Assembly: GCA_028284145.1 (NCBI GenBank)
Contig: JANQSH010000186.1
Span: 1 to 64,000, forward strand
Reading direction: 5' to 3'
DNA from: Planctomycetaceae bacterium
GTDB lineage: Bacteria; Planctomycetota; Planctomycetia; Planctomycetales; Planctomycetaceae
Length of the DNA stretch: 64,000 nt
Part shown: positions 31,962 to 40,426 of the stretch, piece by piece
How the letters are laid out: the number at the start of each line of letters is the position of its first letter
Numbering within the stretch: the stretch's first letter is position 1
Translations under genes and position numbers: made by a program
Notes under the pieces: model-generated
Databases searched by the model: none
What the model was told of the DNA's origin: nothing
Seen by the model: only the letters and a program-made list of their open reading frames with translations

Positions 31962-33539
31962 CTAAGGCGTTGCAGGGGTCGCAACCGAGGATGGTCCCGC
32001 TGCGGGAAACGGTCCTTCGATGGTGACCGCAGGCTCCGGTTCGGGTGATGGTGCTTTCTTGAGCGGGTTGATTTTCAATACCGGCAATGCTGGATGCAAT
32101 TTTAACTGCCCCGGCTTATTCGTTGCCAGCCATTCATCCACTTTTGTCACCGCATCCTCTGGAATCGGTTGTTCAGGGTGATTCAAAATCGGTTTGATCA
32201 GCAGTAGCGCGGTCGCATAACCGGATTCCACTTTGGGTTTGAATGAAGGTGCCAGGATTCGCTCATCGAGTTTCGTCATCACGCCGATCATCTCCGCACG
32301 TGCTTCTTCGTCGACAGGCCGAAAGGCCAGATACAATCGGAGATACGCATCCTGACGTCCTTCCGCAGTGACATCCGAAATGAAATGGGCCGCCATTTCG
32401 CGCGCCAGTTGAACGTATGCGTACGCCAACTGATCCGCCAGAACCGTATTGTCCAATGGAACATGTCCGATTCGGCGCGCGGCCTCTGCTCGTACTGAGG
32501 GTGGCCGAGCATCATCCATCATTACAGCACCAAGTGTCTTCAGTGCAAATGCCTGATCTGACCCAAAATGCAATAAGCCGACAGAACCCAATGCTTCCAG
32601 CAGTCGGATTTGATACCAGGGATGGGCGGAAGCGTCCTTTAACTGTTCTGCCAGCACCTTCGCTGATTCGTAACGGTCCTGCTTGGGAAGCGCCGCATCG
32701 GGAACCTCCAACACGCGTTTCAATCCCATCGCCGCGTAAATTTTCACTGCTACCGGCTGATCGACATCTTGCAGAATTTCATGAAATGTCTGACGCGTCC
32801 CGGTAAATGCCTGACGGAACAAGCCTTTGTTCTTGTCATCAATGGTGATATCCATCTCCGACATAATCATAACGGCATTCAATCGGACTGCGATATGGTT
32901 CGACAGCAGTTCACGCAGATACTTTAACATGGTGGTGAGATAGAATTCGCGAAACTGAACGGTCCGCTGGACATTGGTTTCAAATTTGGCGGCGTTTCGT
33001 GTTTCCCGTTCAATGGCACCGCGAATGCTTGCGAGATTACGACGATTGTTGTGCAATGTCATCTTGTAAACGCGCATCTGCACGCCCCGGTCAATCAAAG
33101 CCGGATCGGTCGCAATGCCATTCTTCAGAGCATTGGTGAAATCCGAATTGCCTCCTTCACCCCGTTTGGCTCTGCGAAACTTTTCCAACTTGTCGAAGGT
33201 CGTTAATTCCTTACCATCATTGGCGGCAGCCGGATTCTTCCGAGGCGGTGTGAAATCGGGTGGCAACTCAAACGGTCTGACTTTTTGTGGCATCTTGCCG
33301 GGAGCAGGTTGTCCCGGCACTATCGGCTGTCCCGGAATGGGCTGCCCGGGAAATGGCTGGCCAGGAATGGGTGTCGTACCAGGTTGGATACCCGGATTGA
33401 ATGGCGGTTGTCCCGTGGGTTGTCCGAATGGTGCCGGTTGAGCCTGGGAATTCTGTGCCAGTGAGACGCCGAACGTCAGCACACAAAGAAACACCATATC
33501 AGCAAACGAAGGAGACGATTTCCGATAAGTGATTCGCAT
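31962..33539 (-). CDS. Exported protein with Pro/Gly/Gln-rich segment
   Basis: 525 residues. Signal peptide from 33539 (FADMVFLCVLTFGVSLAQ), followed by a collagen-like run of PGQP repeats at about residues 30-80. The remainder is helical, with patterns such as VRAEAARRIGHVPLDN that resemble degenerate HEAT repeats. The start at 33539 is preferred; the open frame extends 46 codons upstream, but that part is read out of a dispersed repeat copy (33557-33652). AGGAAA lies just before the chosen ATG. Function not recognised. Confidence 0.8.
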   Translation of the reverse strand: MRITYRKSSPSFADMVFLCVLTFGVSLAQNSQAQPAPFGQPTGQPPFNPGIQPGTTPIPGQPFPGQPIPGQPIVPGQPAPGKMPQKVRPFELPPDFTPPRKNPAAANDGKELTTFDKLEKFRRAKRGEGGNSDFTNALKNGIATDPALIDRGVQMRVYKMTLHNNRRNLASIRGAIERETRNAAKFETNVQRTVQFREFYLTTMLKYLRELLSNHIAVRLNAVMIMSEMDITIDDKNKGLFRQAFTGTRQTFHEILQDVDQPVAVKIYAAMGLKRVLEVPDAALPKQDRYESAKVLAEQLKDASAHPWYQIRLLEALGSVGLLHFGSDQAFALKTLGAVMMDDARPPSVRAEAARRIGHVPLDNTVLADQLAYAYVQLAREMAAHFISDVTAEGRQDAYLRLYLAFRPVDEEARAEMIGVMTKLDERILAPSFKPKVESGYATALLLIKPILNHPEQPIPEDAVTKVDEWLATNKPGQLKLHPALPVLKINPLKKAPSPEPEPAVTIEGPFPAAGPSSVATPATP

Positions 33540-33556
33540 TGAGTTTCCTGTTGGTT

Positions 33557-33652
33557 TAGAGCAGTTTACCTTCTGGTGTGATGTCTCTGGCTCGTGGGGG
33601 CCTGTTTGAGGCCAATCGACACTCATTGTCGAGAAGAGTGTAGTACACTCCA
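33557..33652 (+). repeat. Dispersed ~102-bp element, slightly shortened copy
   Basis: Begins TAGAGCAGTTTACCTTCTGG and ends AAGAGTGTAGTACACTCCA. The centre (GGGGGCCTGTTTGAGGCC) has lost several bases. It lies 18 bp upstream of the exported-protein start. Confidence 0.88.
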
Positions 33653-33831
33653 AGGGGGCGATCGACCAGAATGGCACGCCTTCGACTGGAATACAGTACC
33701 TACAGTATCAGCCTGATTTTACAGTTGTCAACGGCGGAAATGGCGTTGTGACAGTTTGCCTTCAGTTCCAACTGTTTCTCTCACAATGGCTTGGCATCCA
33801 CATGCGAACCAGATCGGCCCACAAAGACTGG

Positions 33832-34560
33832 TCAATCGTCCGATGAGAAGGGAATGTCCAATCCCTCAATCTGGCATAAGGCGTTTTCGGCTGCCCTTTG
33901 TTCGGCTTCCTTTTTGTTGGAGCCCCAGGCTGCGGCGAAAATCTGTGTTCCGATGACGGCGGAAACTTTGAAGCATTTGGAATGGTCCGGACCTTTTTCG
34001 TCCAGCAGCCGATAGACTGGAGTCTCTCCCGATCGCTTTTGAGAGTGTTGCTGCAGCAGGCTTTTGAAATTGTGCGAATCACCCGAGTCAATCGCCGATT
34101 CCAGAAGCGGTTTGACCTCTCTGAGGATGAATTTTTTTGCCGGATCCATGCCACTATCGAGGTAAATCGCTGCAATGACTGATTCAAAAGCCGCCGCCAT
34201 GATCGATTGCGGCACCTCATCGTGAATTGCCAGTCCCTTGCCCAACAGAAGAAACCGGTCAAATTTGAGCGAGAGGCTGATCTCCGCGCAGATCGCACCG
34301 CTGACGAGCATCGACTTCAGTCTCGTGAGCTCGCCTTCCGGGTATTCCGGGAACTCCTGATACAGAAGCTCGCAGACAACGAATCCCAGAACCGAGTCAC
34401 CGAGAAATTCGAGTCGTTCGTTTGATTCGAGTCGCGTTTTCGACACCGATGCGTGAGTCAATGCCCGTTTGAGAAATTCTCGATTCCGAAAACGATACCC
34501 GATGACATCTTCGCATCGTGTGAAGATGTCATCAGATTGAGGATGACTTTCGTCCGTCAT
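33832..34560 (-). CDS. rnc: Ribonuclease III
   Basis: 242 residues. The endonuclease domain has the signature [13 protein letters not shown] (residues about 46-58), with the acidic metal ligands, and a C-terminal double-stranded RNA-binding domain (about 160-235, with [13 protein letters not shown]). Processes rRNA precursors and structured RNAs. Normal length, no frame disruption. Stands between an exported-protein gene and a DUF1570-type gene, all minus strand. Confidence 0.95.
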   Translation of the reverse strand: MTDESHPQSDDIFTRCEDVIGYRFRNREFLKRALTHASVSKTRLESNERLEFLGDSVLGFVVCELLYQEFPEYPEGELTRLKSMLVSGAICAEISLSLKFDRFLLLGKGLAIHDEVPQSIMAAAFESVIAAIYLDSGMDPAKKFILREVKPLLESAIDSGDSHNFKSLLQQHSQKRSGETPVYRLLDEKGPDHSKCFKVSAVIGTQIFAAAWGSNKKEAEQRAAENALCQIEGLDIPFSSDD

Positions 34561-34788
34561 TTCTTGCTAATCAAAACTGCGATTTGGGTGGTGACGCAAC
34601 CACAACACAACTCGCCGCCTGAATTGCCCGCTCATTCAGGCCTGGATGGAAACTGGTCAATGAATATCGTGTGAAAAAGCGTAAGCAACGCGCGAAACCA
34701 TGTCAACATCCTCTGAGCGGAGGGCGGAAGGACAACCCATCAATTCCATTCGCCAACTGACCGCGAAAAGGCGAAACTCGTATCGGAG

Positions 34789-35640
34789 TTATTGTGGAGA
34801 CTCGCGATACGATACCTGGCTGACGCTCTGATTCAGAATGTGTGATGCCAGCCGCCCCTGCATCGGGCCAAAGCGTTTTGTCAATCTTTGTGAGAGACTC
34901 TTCGGATTCGGGTTGGCCTGCAAATCCTGCAGATACTGCAGCAGAATGCCTCGCAATTCGGGGTGCCCGTGCAGCATCAAGTGGATCCAGGCCCAGGACT
35001 CCTGGTAATCGATCTGGTGCATCTGTTCGACATGTTCGAGTTGATCGAGCCTTTGAAAGTCCGGGCTCCAGCCATTCTCCAGCGCGGTATTCAACTCTTC
35101 CACATAGTTCGAGTTGATCCGACCAGGCGTTCCCTCGCGAACTTCAAAATACTCGGCGAGGCCTTCATCGACCCACAATGGCACATTCTTCAGCGAAGCG
35201 TGAAGCAATCCATGTGTCAATTCATGCCGCAGATCTTCCTGAATACGTTCGCCCCAGAAAGTATAGACCATCAATGCGTGACGTGTTTTGATGAAATAGG
35301 CCCGACGCGAGGGTAATTGTGGGTACGCCGCCTGAATGTACTTTCGATACTGTGGCTCGTTCTCAAAGATGTAAACGGAAATCTGCTGATCCTCAGGAGA
35401 CAACTTCAGTTGTGTTGTCACCTGATGTTGCAGTTCCTGCATTTCGATGATCAGTGGATGCTCATCAGCAATCTCAAAGTTCGAGTGAAAGACAAACCGT
35501 TGCGTTTCGAGCGTGTGACGATGAGGGCGTTGCAGCGTCGATGTTTGCAGAAATCGGCACCCACTGATAACGCAGCACTGCCCGATCAACATCACTGCCA
35601 TCGGAAAAAAGAATTGAATTGTGCGTCGCCCGCGCATCAT
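34789..35640 (-). CDS. DUF1570-like lipoprotein with a metalloprotease-type motif
   Basis: About 283 residues. The N-terminus is a lipoprotein signal (FFFPMAVMLIGQCCVISGC). The zinc-binding signature LRHELTHGLLH (HExxH) is followed 20 or so residues later by VDEGLAEYFE, an arrangement typical of gluzincin-like DUF1570 proteins, which are frequent in planctomycetes. The predicted Glu ligand is in the second motif. ATG at 35640 is preferred over a GTG nine bases upstream. Substrate unknown. Confidence 0.8.
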   Translation of the reverse strand: MMRGRRTIQFFFPMAVMLIGQCCVISGCRFLQTSTLQRPHRHTLETQRFVFHSNFEIADEHPLIIEMQELQHQVTTQLKLSPEDQQISVYIFENEPQYRKYIQAAYPQLPSRRAYFIKTRHALMVYTFWGERIQEDLRHELTHGLLHASLKNVPLWVDEGLAEYFEVREGTPGRINSNYVEELNTALENGWSPDFQRLDQLEHVEQMHQIDYQESWAWIHLMLHGHPELRGILLQYLQDLQANPNPKSLSQRLTKRFGPMQGRLASHILNQSVSQVSYRESPQ

Positions 35641-35695
35641 GCAGCACACAAATTTCCCGCGAAAAGCCCGAAGTGAATACCGATCAATGCGTTCG

Positions 35696-36046
35696 TCAAT
35701 TGCGGCTCACGTCGTCATTGTCATGCGCTGCCTGATTGCTGTCGCTCCGAAAGTGGTCGAAGACATCCTTAATGATCTCAACCGGCCTGGGGCCGACAAC
35801 CAGGTCGCCATGTCCGTTGGCCTGCATCGCATCAATTAACTCGGGGTGTTCTTTCCACTCCGCATATTCCCAGTCGCGGATGTCGGCATAACAGTCCTCC
35901 AACCCCGATTGTGACTTGCGAACCACAAGGAATTCGGCATCCGTCCGAACGAGGTGATAACTGAAGGCGGAGTAAACAAAAGCTCCACCAATTGCAACTC
36001 CCAGCAGCACAATTCCCAGACGGCCCATCTTTTTGCCACCTTTCAT
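35696..36046 (-). CDS. Small membrane-anchored protein of unknown function
   Basis: 116 residues. A short basic start (MKGGKKMGR) is followed by one membrane helix (LGIVLLGVAIGGAFVYSAF) and a polar domain with DCYADIRDWEYAEW and HPELIDAM. No family recognised. Same strand as the DUF1570-like gene, 55 bp upstream of it, so they are probably co-transcribed. Confidence 0.7.
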   Translation of the reverse strand: MKGGKKMGRLGIVLLGVAIGGAFVYSAFSYHLVRTDAEFLVVRKSQSGLEDCYADIRDWEYAEWKEHPELIDAMQANGHGDLVVGPRPVEIIKDVFDHFRSDSNQAAHDNDDVSRN

Positions 36047-36117
36047 AAAGTGTGTTCTGCTATCTCGTATCCGCGAGGAACAGATGATATTGACCTGTCA
36101 TTACAGACATCCACAAG

Positions 36118-36149
36118 ACAGAACGTGACACGAAAAAGTAAACGGCTAC
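36118..36149 (-). repeat. Dispersed element, decayed end fragment
   Basis: Only GAACGTGACACGAAAAAGT and AAACGGCTACA remain, matching the GTAAACTGCTCTA end of the family. Weak but correctly ordered. Confidence 0.45.
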
Positions 36150-36292
36150 AAGCCAGGCGATAAAGCGTAGACGGCTCAAAACGACCGGCGTTTCGCCGGA
36201 GATTGGAGCCAGACAGAACCTGCATTGGCAGGCGATTTCGGGCGGGGATCATCGTCAAAAGAGGATTTTGACGCAAGGCGTGTTCAATCCAC

Positions 36293-37264
36293 TCAATTCC
36301 GATTGCCAAACCATGATTCCGCTGACACAGAATGCCCGCAGAGAAAATCGGAAATGACCATTTCCCGCTTTCCATCCGGCTTCACTCGATTCAGAGAAAG
36401 TCCGCCCTCGCCCGTCCTTGCAATCAACGACGACTTGTCAACATGCAGCACGGCGCCTGGTGAGGAAACGTTCGGTGAAAAGGCATGGTGATCGACGATT
36501 GGTTCAGCATCGATAATGGTCAGGCGTGTCGGTTTGTTTCCTTCGATATGAAGGTGAGTGAACGCCTGTGGCCAAGGCTGCATCGCGCGAATGTGACATT
36601 CAATCGCTTTTGCGGATTGGTGCCAATTGATCTCGCCCTCCGATTTTTTGAGCCGAGGAGCCTTCGTCACAAGAGCAGAGTCCTGCTTCTCACCCCGGGC
36701 CGTATCGCTCGCGATCTCCTCGATAACCGTTAGCGCCACCGGCACTGCGAGTTCTGCCAGCCGATCGTGCAGTTGACCGGACGTCTCCTTCTCGCCAACT
36801 TCGGTGCGGACTTTCCCCAGCATCAATCCGGCATCGAGCTTCGGCTCGATCTGAAAGATCGTCACGCCGGTCTCTTTCTCGCCATTCCAGATGGCGTATT
36901 GAATGGGAGCCGCGCCACGATATTTGGGCAGCAATGAGGCATGGACGTTGATTGATCCCAGTCGAGGAATGGCCAGTATTTCGGCCGAAAGGATCTGACC
37001 GTAAGCCGCCACGACACACAAATCGGGCGAAAGGTCGCGCAAATCCTCGATGGCGTCCGGGGTGTTCACACTTTCTGGCTGAAAGACGGGCGTCCCCCGT
37101 TCCAGGGCCGCTTCCTTCAGCAGATTGCGATGGTGATGATGACCACGACCTGTACGGTCCGGTTGTGTATACAATCCGACCACTTCGTGATCTGTCTCAT
37201 ACAGACCAAGAAAGGTCGGCAGAGCGAACGTCCCGGTTCCCATCATGACAAGTCGAAGCGGCAT
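36293..37264 (-). CDS. fmt: Methionyl-tRNA formyltransferase
   Basis: 323 residues. Formylates the initiator Met-tRNA using 10-formyl-tetrahydrofolate. MPLRLVMMGTGTFALPTF opens the Rossmann-like domain. The folate/active-site segment is SINVHASLLPKYRGAAPIQY with Asn, His and the following Asp region. The C-terminal domain is OB-like. ATG at 37264 fits the family length (an earlier ATG at 37288 has no ribosome site). Downstream of def in the usual def-fmt order, but the two are separated by 172 bp that include a decayed repeat copy. Confidence 0.94.
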   Translation of the reverse strand: MPLRLVMMGTGTFALPTFLGLYETDHEVVGLYTQPDRTGRGHHHHRNLLKEAALERGTPVFQPESVNTPDAIEDLRDLSPDLCVVAAYGQILSAEILAIPRLGSINVHASLLPKYRGAAPIQYAIWNGEKETGVTIFQIEPKLDAGLMLGKVRTEVGEKETSGQLHDRLAELAVPVALTVIEEIASDTARGEKQDSALVTKAPRLKKSEGEINWHQSAKAIECHIRAMQPWPQAFTHLHIEGNKPTRLTIIDAEPIVDHHAFSPNVSSPGAVLHVDKSSLIARTGEGGLSLNRVKPDGKREMVISDFLCGHSVSAESWFGNRN

Positions 37265-37337
37265 GATTTTTCCCGTCTCCGAATCCATCCAAAACTATCG
37301 CGAAGCGTTCATCATTTGAGGGCCAGCTCAGCACGCC

Positions 37338-37440
37338 TGAAGCCGTTGGCATTTCGTGAAATGTCTCAGTTTTGTGGGGGCTATTGTTTGCAGGCCAAAC
37401 GTTGATCCTGGCGGATACAGGAAATCGCAAGGCACTTTAT
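37338..37440 (+). repeat. Dispersed element, decayed full-length copy between def and fmt
   Basis: Aligns over its whole length (start TGAAGCCG, core TTGTGGGGGCTATTGTTTGC, then AGGCCAAACG, and end GGCACTTTA) but with many substitutions. The right edge TTA is the stop codon (TAA, minus strand) of def. Confidence 0.7.
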
Positions 37441-38015
37441 TCGCCGGGTTCCAGCTCCCGCAATTGCCGTTTCAATGTTTCATCGTCGGGAAACACGCCA
37501 TCTTTTTGCTGCTGGCGAAATGTCGCTTCAAAATCAGAAAGATGGTCATCCATTTCCCTCCGTGCTGTTTCTGACATTCGCTGAAAAAACATTACGCCAT
37601 CGAGATGGTCCGCCTCATGCTGAACAACCCGCGATGGCAAATCATCCAATTCCATCTGGAATTCCTGTCCACTTAGATCGAATGCCTCAACGACGATTCT
37701 CTCGGCCCGACGGACCTGACCATAAACCTCGGGCAGACTGAGACACCCTTCCTCCCCTTCGACACTGCCATTGCGACGAATGATCTCCGGGTTCAAAAAG
37801 ACGAATTCCTGCTCTTTGTCACCCCGATCACCCGTAACGTTGACCACGAATAAGCGATAGGGCAGTGCAACCTGATTAGCCGCCAGTCCAATTCCCCTGG
37901 CTTCGTACATCAGGTCGAACATTTCGTCGACGATCGAATACAACCGCGAGTTAATCTCGCTGATTGGTTTCGATTTCCAACTCAATGCGGGGTGAGGATA
38001 GTGAACAATTTCCAT
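37437..38015 (-). CDS. def: Peptide deformylase
   Basis: 192 residues. All three metal-site motifs are present: GIGLAANQV, EGCLSLPE with the Cys ligand, and QHEADHLDG with both His ligands and the catalytic Glu. Removes the N-formyl group from new proteins. ATG at 38015 (MEIVHYPHPAL) is the usual start; the open frame extends 15 codons further without support. Its TAA stop coincides with the edge of a decayed repeat copy. Confidence 0.95.
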   Translation of the reverse strand: MEIVHYPHPALSWKSKPISEINSRLYSIVDEMFDLMYEARGIGLAANQVALPYRLFVVNVTGDRGDKEQEFVFLNPEIIRRNGSVEGEEGCLSLPEVYGQVRRAERIVVEAFDLSGQEFQMELDDLPSRVVQHEADHLDGVMFFQRMSETARREMDDHLSDFEATFRQQQKDGVFPDDETLKRQLRELEPGE

Positions 38016-38380
38016 TATATGTAAACCCGTTTTTCGATTCGGCGGGTACCCGAACAACATTGCTCAAAATACAAAAACGATTGCACCTCATCAGCAATTC
38101 AACTTCTTCGGAGCATTATAGAGCAGTTTACCTTTTCGTGTGACACTTTTCGCTCGTGGAAGCCTATATTTGCAGATCAAAGGACGTGCATCGCGCCACA
38201 AGAGAGCGTAATACGCTCTAGAAGCCGGTCGATGAGACGTCGAATTGGCTGACACGATAATCGCAACGACCACGAACCATCAAAAAAAGAGGCACGAGTT
38301 CCCCTTTGGAAAACCTCGGCCTCATTCTGAATCATACAGGATTTGTCGAATGCCTGCTGAAGACGCTCACTCGGTTGGAA
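38016..38380. other. Gene-free region with one repeat copy
   Basis: 365 bp upstream of def. Holds the repeat at 38119-38220; nothing else recognised. Confidence 0.5.
38119..38220 (+). repeat. Dispersed ~102-bp element, full copy, subfamily II
   Basis: TA at both edges. Left end TAGAGCAGTTTACCTTTTCG, right end GAGAGCGTAATACGCTCTA. The CTTTTCGTGTGAC segment and CGCGCCACA mark subfamily II. Confidence 0.93.
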
Positions 38381-38758
38381 TCAGTACGTCGGTAGTGATT
38401 CCAGCGGAGCGCGACCCATCGCTGTCACAGGATGGGCCATGCCGTGGTGAAAACCACCCTGATGGATCACACCGGCGCTCACGGGTGTGAAGTTGGTCTG
38501 ATGTATATTTGGCTGAGCCGCTACGGGGGCTGGTGTCGGTGCGTTGAGTTGTGCACCCTGGTACGGTTGATACATACCCGTTTGAGGTGGCAGAACCTCA
38601 ACACCAGCTCCGGTGCCACAGGCACCACCGGGACAGCCACCACCAAAGCTGGGACCGTAGCCAGCACCATAGCCGCCGTAGGGTGAGTAGGGACTGCAGC
38701 AGCCCGTTGCCAGTGAAATCACAGCGAGGACCACCAGGGAGAGTGAGAGATTTTTCAT
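38381..38758 (-). CDS. Small Gly/Pro/Tyr-rich lipoprotein
   Basis: 125 residues. Lipoprotein signal MKNLSLSLVVLAVISLATG followed by Cys-Cys, then SPYSPYGGYGAGYGP and a Gly/Cys-rich stretch. The C-terminal half is rich in Ala, Pro and Gln. No domain recognised. Resembles the other low-complexity lipoprotein at 19130 in style only. Confidence 0.75.
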   Translation of the reverse strand: MKNLSLSLVVLAVISLATGCCSPYSPYGGYGAGYGPSFGGGCPGGACGTGAGVEVLPPQTGMYQPYQGAQLNAPTPAPVAAQPNIHQTNFTPVSAGVIHQGGFHHGMAHPVTAMGRAPLESLPTY

Positions 38759-39263
38759 TGCGACAATCCTTGTAGATCGGGTGAAGTGACCTGGTTGGGA
38801 ACGTGATCAGGAAGGGCCATTCCAGGAATCACGTCGTCAATCAGAGGGCTTGATTTTGAGGGGGCAAAATAGTTGAAACACTGCTGAGGAGAGCATACAT
38901 TCGTCTCTGGATGAGACTCATGTGCGAAGCAGCAGCGGAAACATAAGGGGTCGGTTTTGAGCCGTCAACCTGTTCTCCTGAAAAAAAATCCATCGGTGTA
39001 ATTTGTACAAACGACCGGCAACATTTGCCGAATTGGGGTTGGCGAAAAAAAACCACCCGAACTATACTCCCGCCTCAATGACAACAGGTCATGGGGACGC
39101 ACACGATGTCGCGTCTTCTGGCTTTCGAGGTTTCTTTTTCACTGGCATTATTTCTCATGTGAAGTTGACGACAGGGCATGGTCTGATCGATTGCCCCTGT
39201 CGGTTGGGTTCAAGCCCTTGAGCCTTCCATGCGAAATCCGGTCACTATGCAGGGAGGCAGAGT
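38759..39263. other. Gene-free divergent region
   Basis: 505 bp between the small lipoprotein gene and the reductase-like gene. Contains the candidate promoter at 39039-39068 and no repeat copy. Confidence 0.5.
39039..39068 (+). promoter_or_regulatory. Candidate sigma-70-type promoter for the reductase-like gene
   Basis: TTGGCG at 39039-39044 and TATACT at 39063-39068, separated by 18 bp. This would leave a leader of nearly 190 nucleotides before the GTG at 39264. Pattern match only. Confidence 0.3.
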
Positions 39264-40235
39264 GTGAATACGGTTCTTGTCGCGGGTGTCGAAACTGTTG
39301 CCGGTGCCAATCTCGCAGCACGTCTGGCAGACGAATTCCATGTGCTTGCTTTGACGCTGAATCATCCGGATAAGACAGTTATTGAGAATTGCGATTCCGC
39401 CTGTTGCCCTGTCGAAAACGCACAAAGTATTGCCCACTGGATGAATGCTGTCCAACCGCAACGTGTCATCTACTGTGGCGATGCCGCTCGCACCTCCTGG
39501 GGTGATGATCTGAACGTCCCTCTCGAACAACAGCGTGCAATACTCCCCGCAGAGTGGGCCAAAGCCTGCCATGAATTCGACAGTACCTTTACATACCTTT
39601 CCACCGACGCCGTCTTCAGCGGCCCGTGGATGTTCCACGACGAACAAAGCCAGTGTTTTTGCACTACAGATAAAGCCGCAACCTTTCGGCAGATGGAAAA
39701 CGATGTTCTTGAACAACATCCCGATGCGTTGGTTGTGCGAACGAATGTCTTCGGTTGGTCACCAGGAACAGAACCTGGCTGGCTGGAAACAACACTGACA
39801 GAGATAGCCAATCGGACAGCCGGACCATTCTCCTCTTCCCGCTATGCAACTCCCATTCCTGCAAGTTGGCTGGCAGAGTTGATCGCCAGGTCATGGGCGG
39901 AAGAAATCACTGGCGTTTTCCACATCGCCGGCTCAGAGCGGGTCAGCGAGTTTCAGTTGATCAACAAACTGGCGATGGAGTTCGGGCTTACCCCCGTCTT
40001 GAACGCAGTTTCAGAAGTTGTCGAACGCCCGCAAGGATTTGGTCAGGGTGAGACTTCGCTGCACTGCAGCCGCGTTCGCAAAGCGCTGTTTGTTCCGATG
40101 CCAACGGTCTCCGAAAGTGTCGCCCGCATCCATGAAGAAATGGAAAATGGATTCCGGGCCAGGATTCAACCAGAACGTGGAGCACGCAGTCTTCAACCCT
40201 GGGAAAGTGAATTCGCAACGGCACGCATTGCCTGA
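39264..40235 (+). CDS. RmlD-like (extended SDR) reductase homologue
   Basis: 323 residues. The fold order matches dTDP-4-dehydrorhamnose reductases: a Rossmann start (VLVAGVETVAGANLAARL), TYLSTDAVFSGP after strand 5, VVRTNVFGW, and PIPASWLAELI with a later FHIAGSE. The catalytic YxxxK is not visible: the region that should hold it reads ATFRQMENDVLEQ. It may therefore be a non-enzymatic or altered member. GTG start with AGGGAGGCAG just upstream. Confidence 0.72.
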   Translation: MNTVLVAGVETVAGANLAARLADEFHVLALTLNHPDKTVIENCDSACCPVENAQSIAHWMNAVQPQRVIYCGDAARTSWGDDLNVPLEQQRAILPAEWAKACHEFDSTFTYLSTDAVFSGPWMFHDEQSQCFCTTDKAATFRQMENDVLEQHPDALVVRTNVFGWSPGTEPGWLETTLTEIANRTAGPFSSSRYATPIPASWLAELIARSWAEEITGVFHIAGSERVSEFQLINKLAMEFGLTPVLNAVSEVVERPQGFGQGETSLHCSRVRKALFVPMPTVSESVARIHEEMENGFRARIQPERGARSLQPWESEFATARIA

Positions 40236-40324
40236 TTCGCGGCATCGTCGACGGAAGCTCCACGTTGGCAGAAAACACCGATATGATACCAGGCGGCCTG
40301 AGTGCCGCTTTATTTTTCATACTC

Positions 40325-40426
40325 TGGAGCAGTTTACCTTTTCGTGTAACGGTTCTTGCTCGTGGGAGTCTGCGTTTGCAGGCCAAAAGACGATTTTCGC
40401 GCCACAGAAGAGCGTAATACGCTCTG
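40325..40426 (+). repeat. Dispersed ~102-bp element, full copy, subfamily II
   Basis: Begins TGGAGCAGTTTACCTTTTCG and ends GCGTAATACGCTCTG; TG at both edges. CCAAAAGACGATTTTCGCGC marks subfamily II. The copy lies across what looks like the original 5' end of the histidine kinase gene. Confidence 0.93.

Noticed and set aside
31925-31964. Possible decayed repeat end at the stop of the exported-protein gene
   Set aside because: On the minus strand TAGCATGTTTACC resembles TAGAGCAGTTTACC, but nothing beyond these 13 bases matches.
39195-39225. tRNA T-arm-like GGGTTCAAGCCC
   Set aside because: The arm pairs over only three bases and no acceptor or anticodon stem fits around it.
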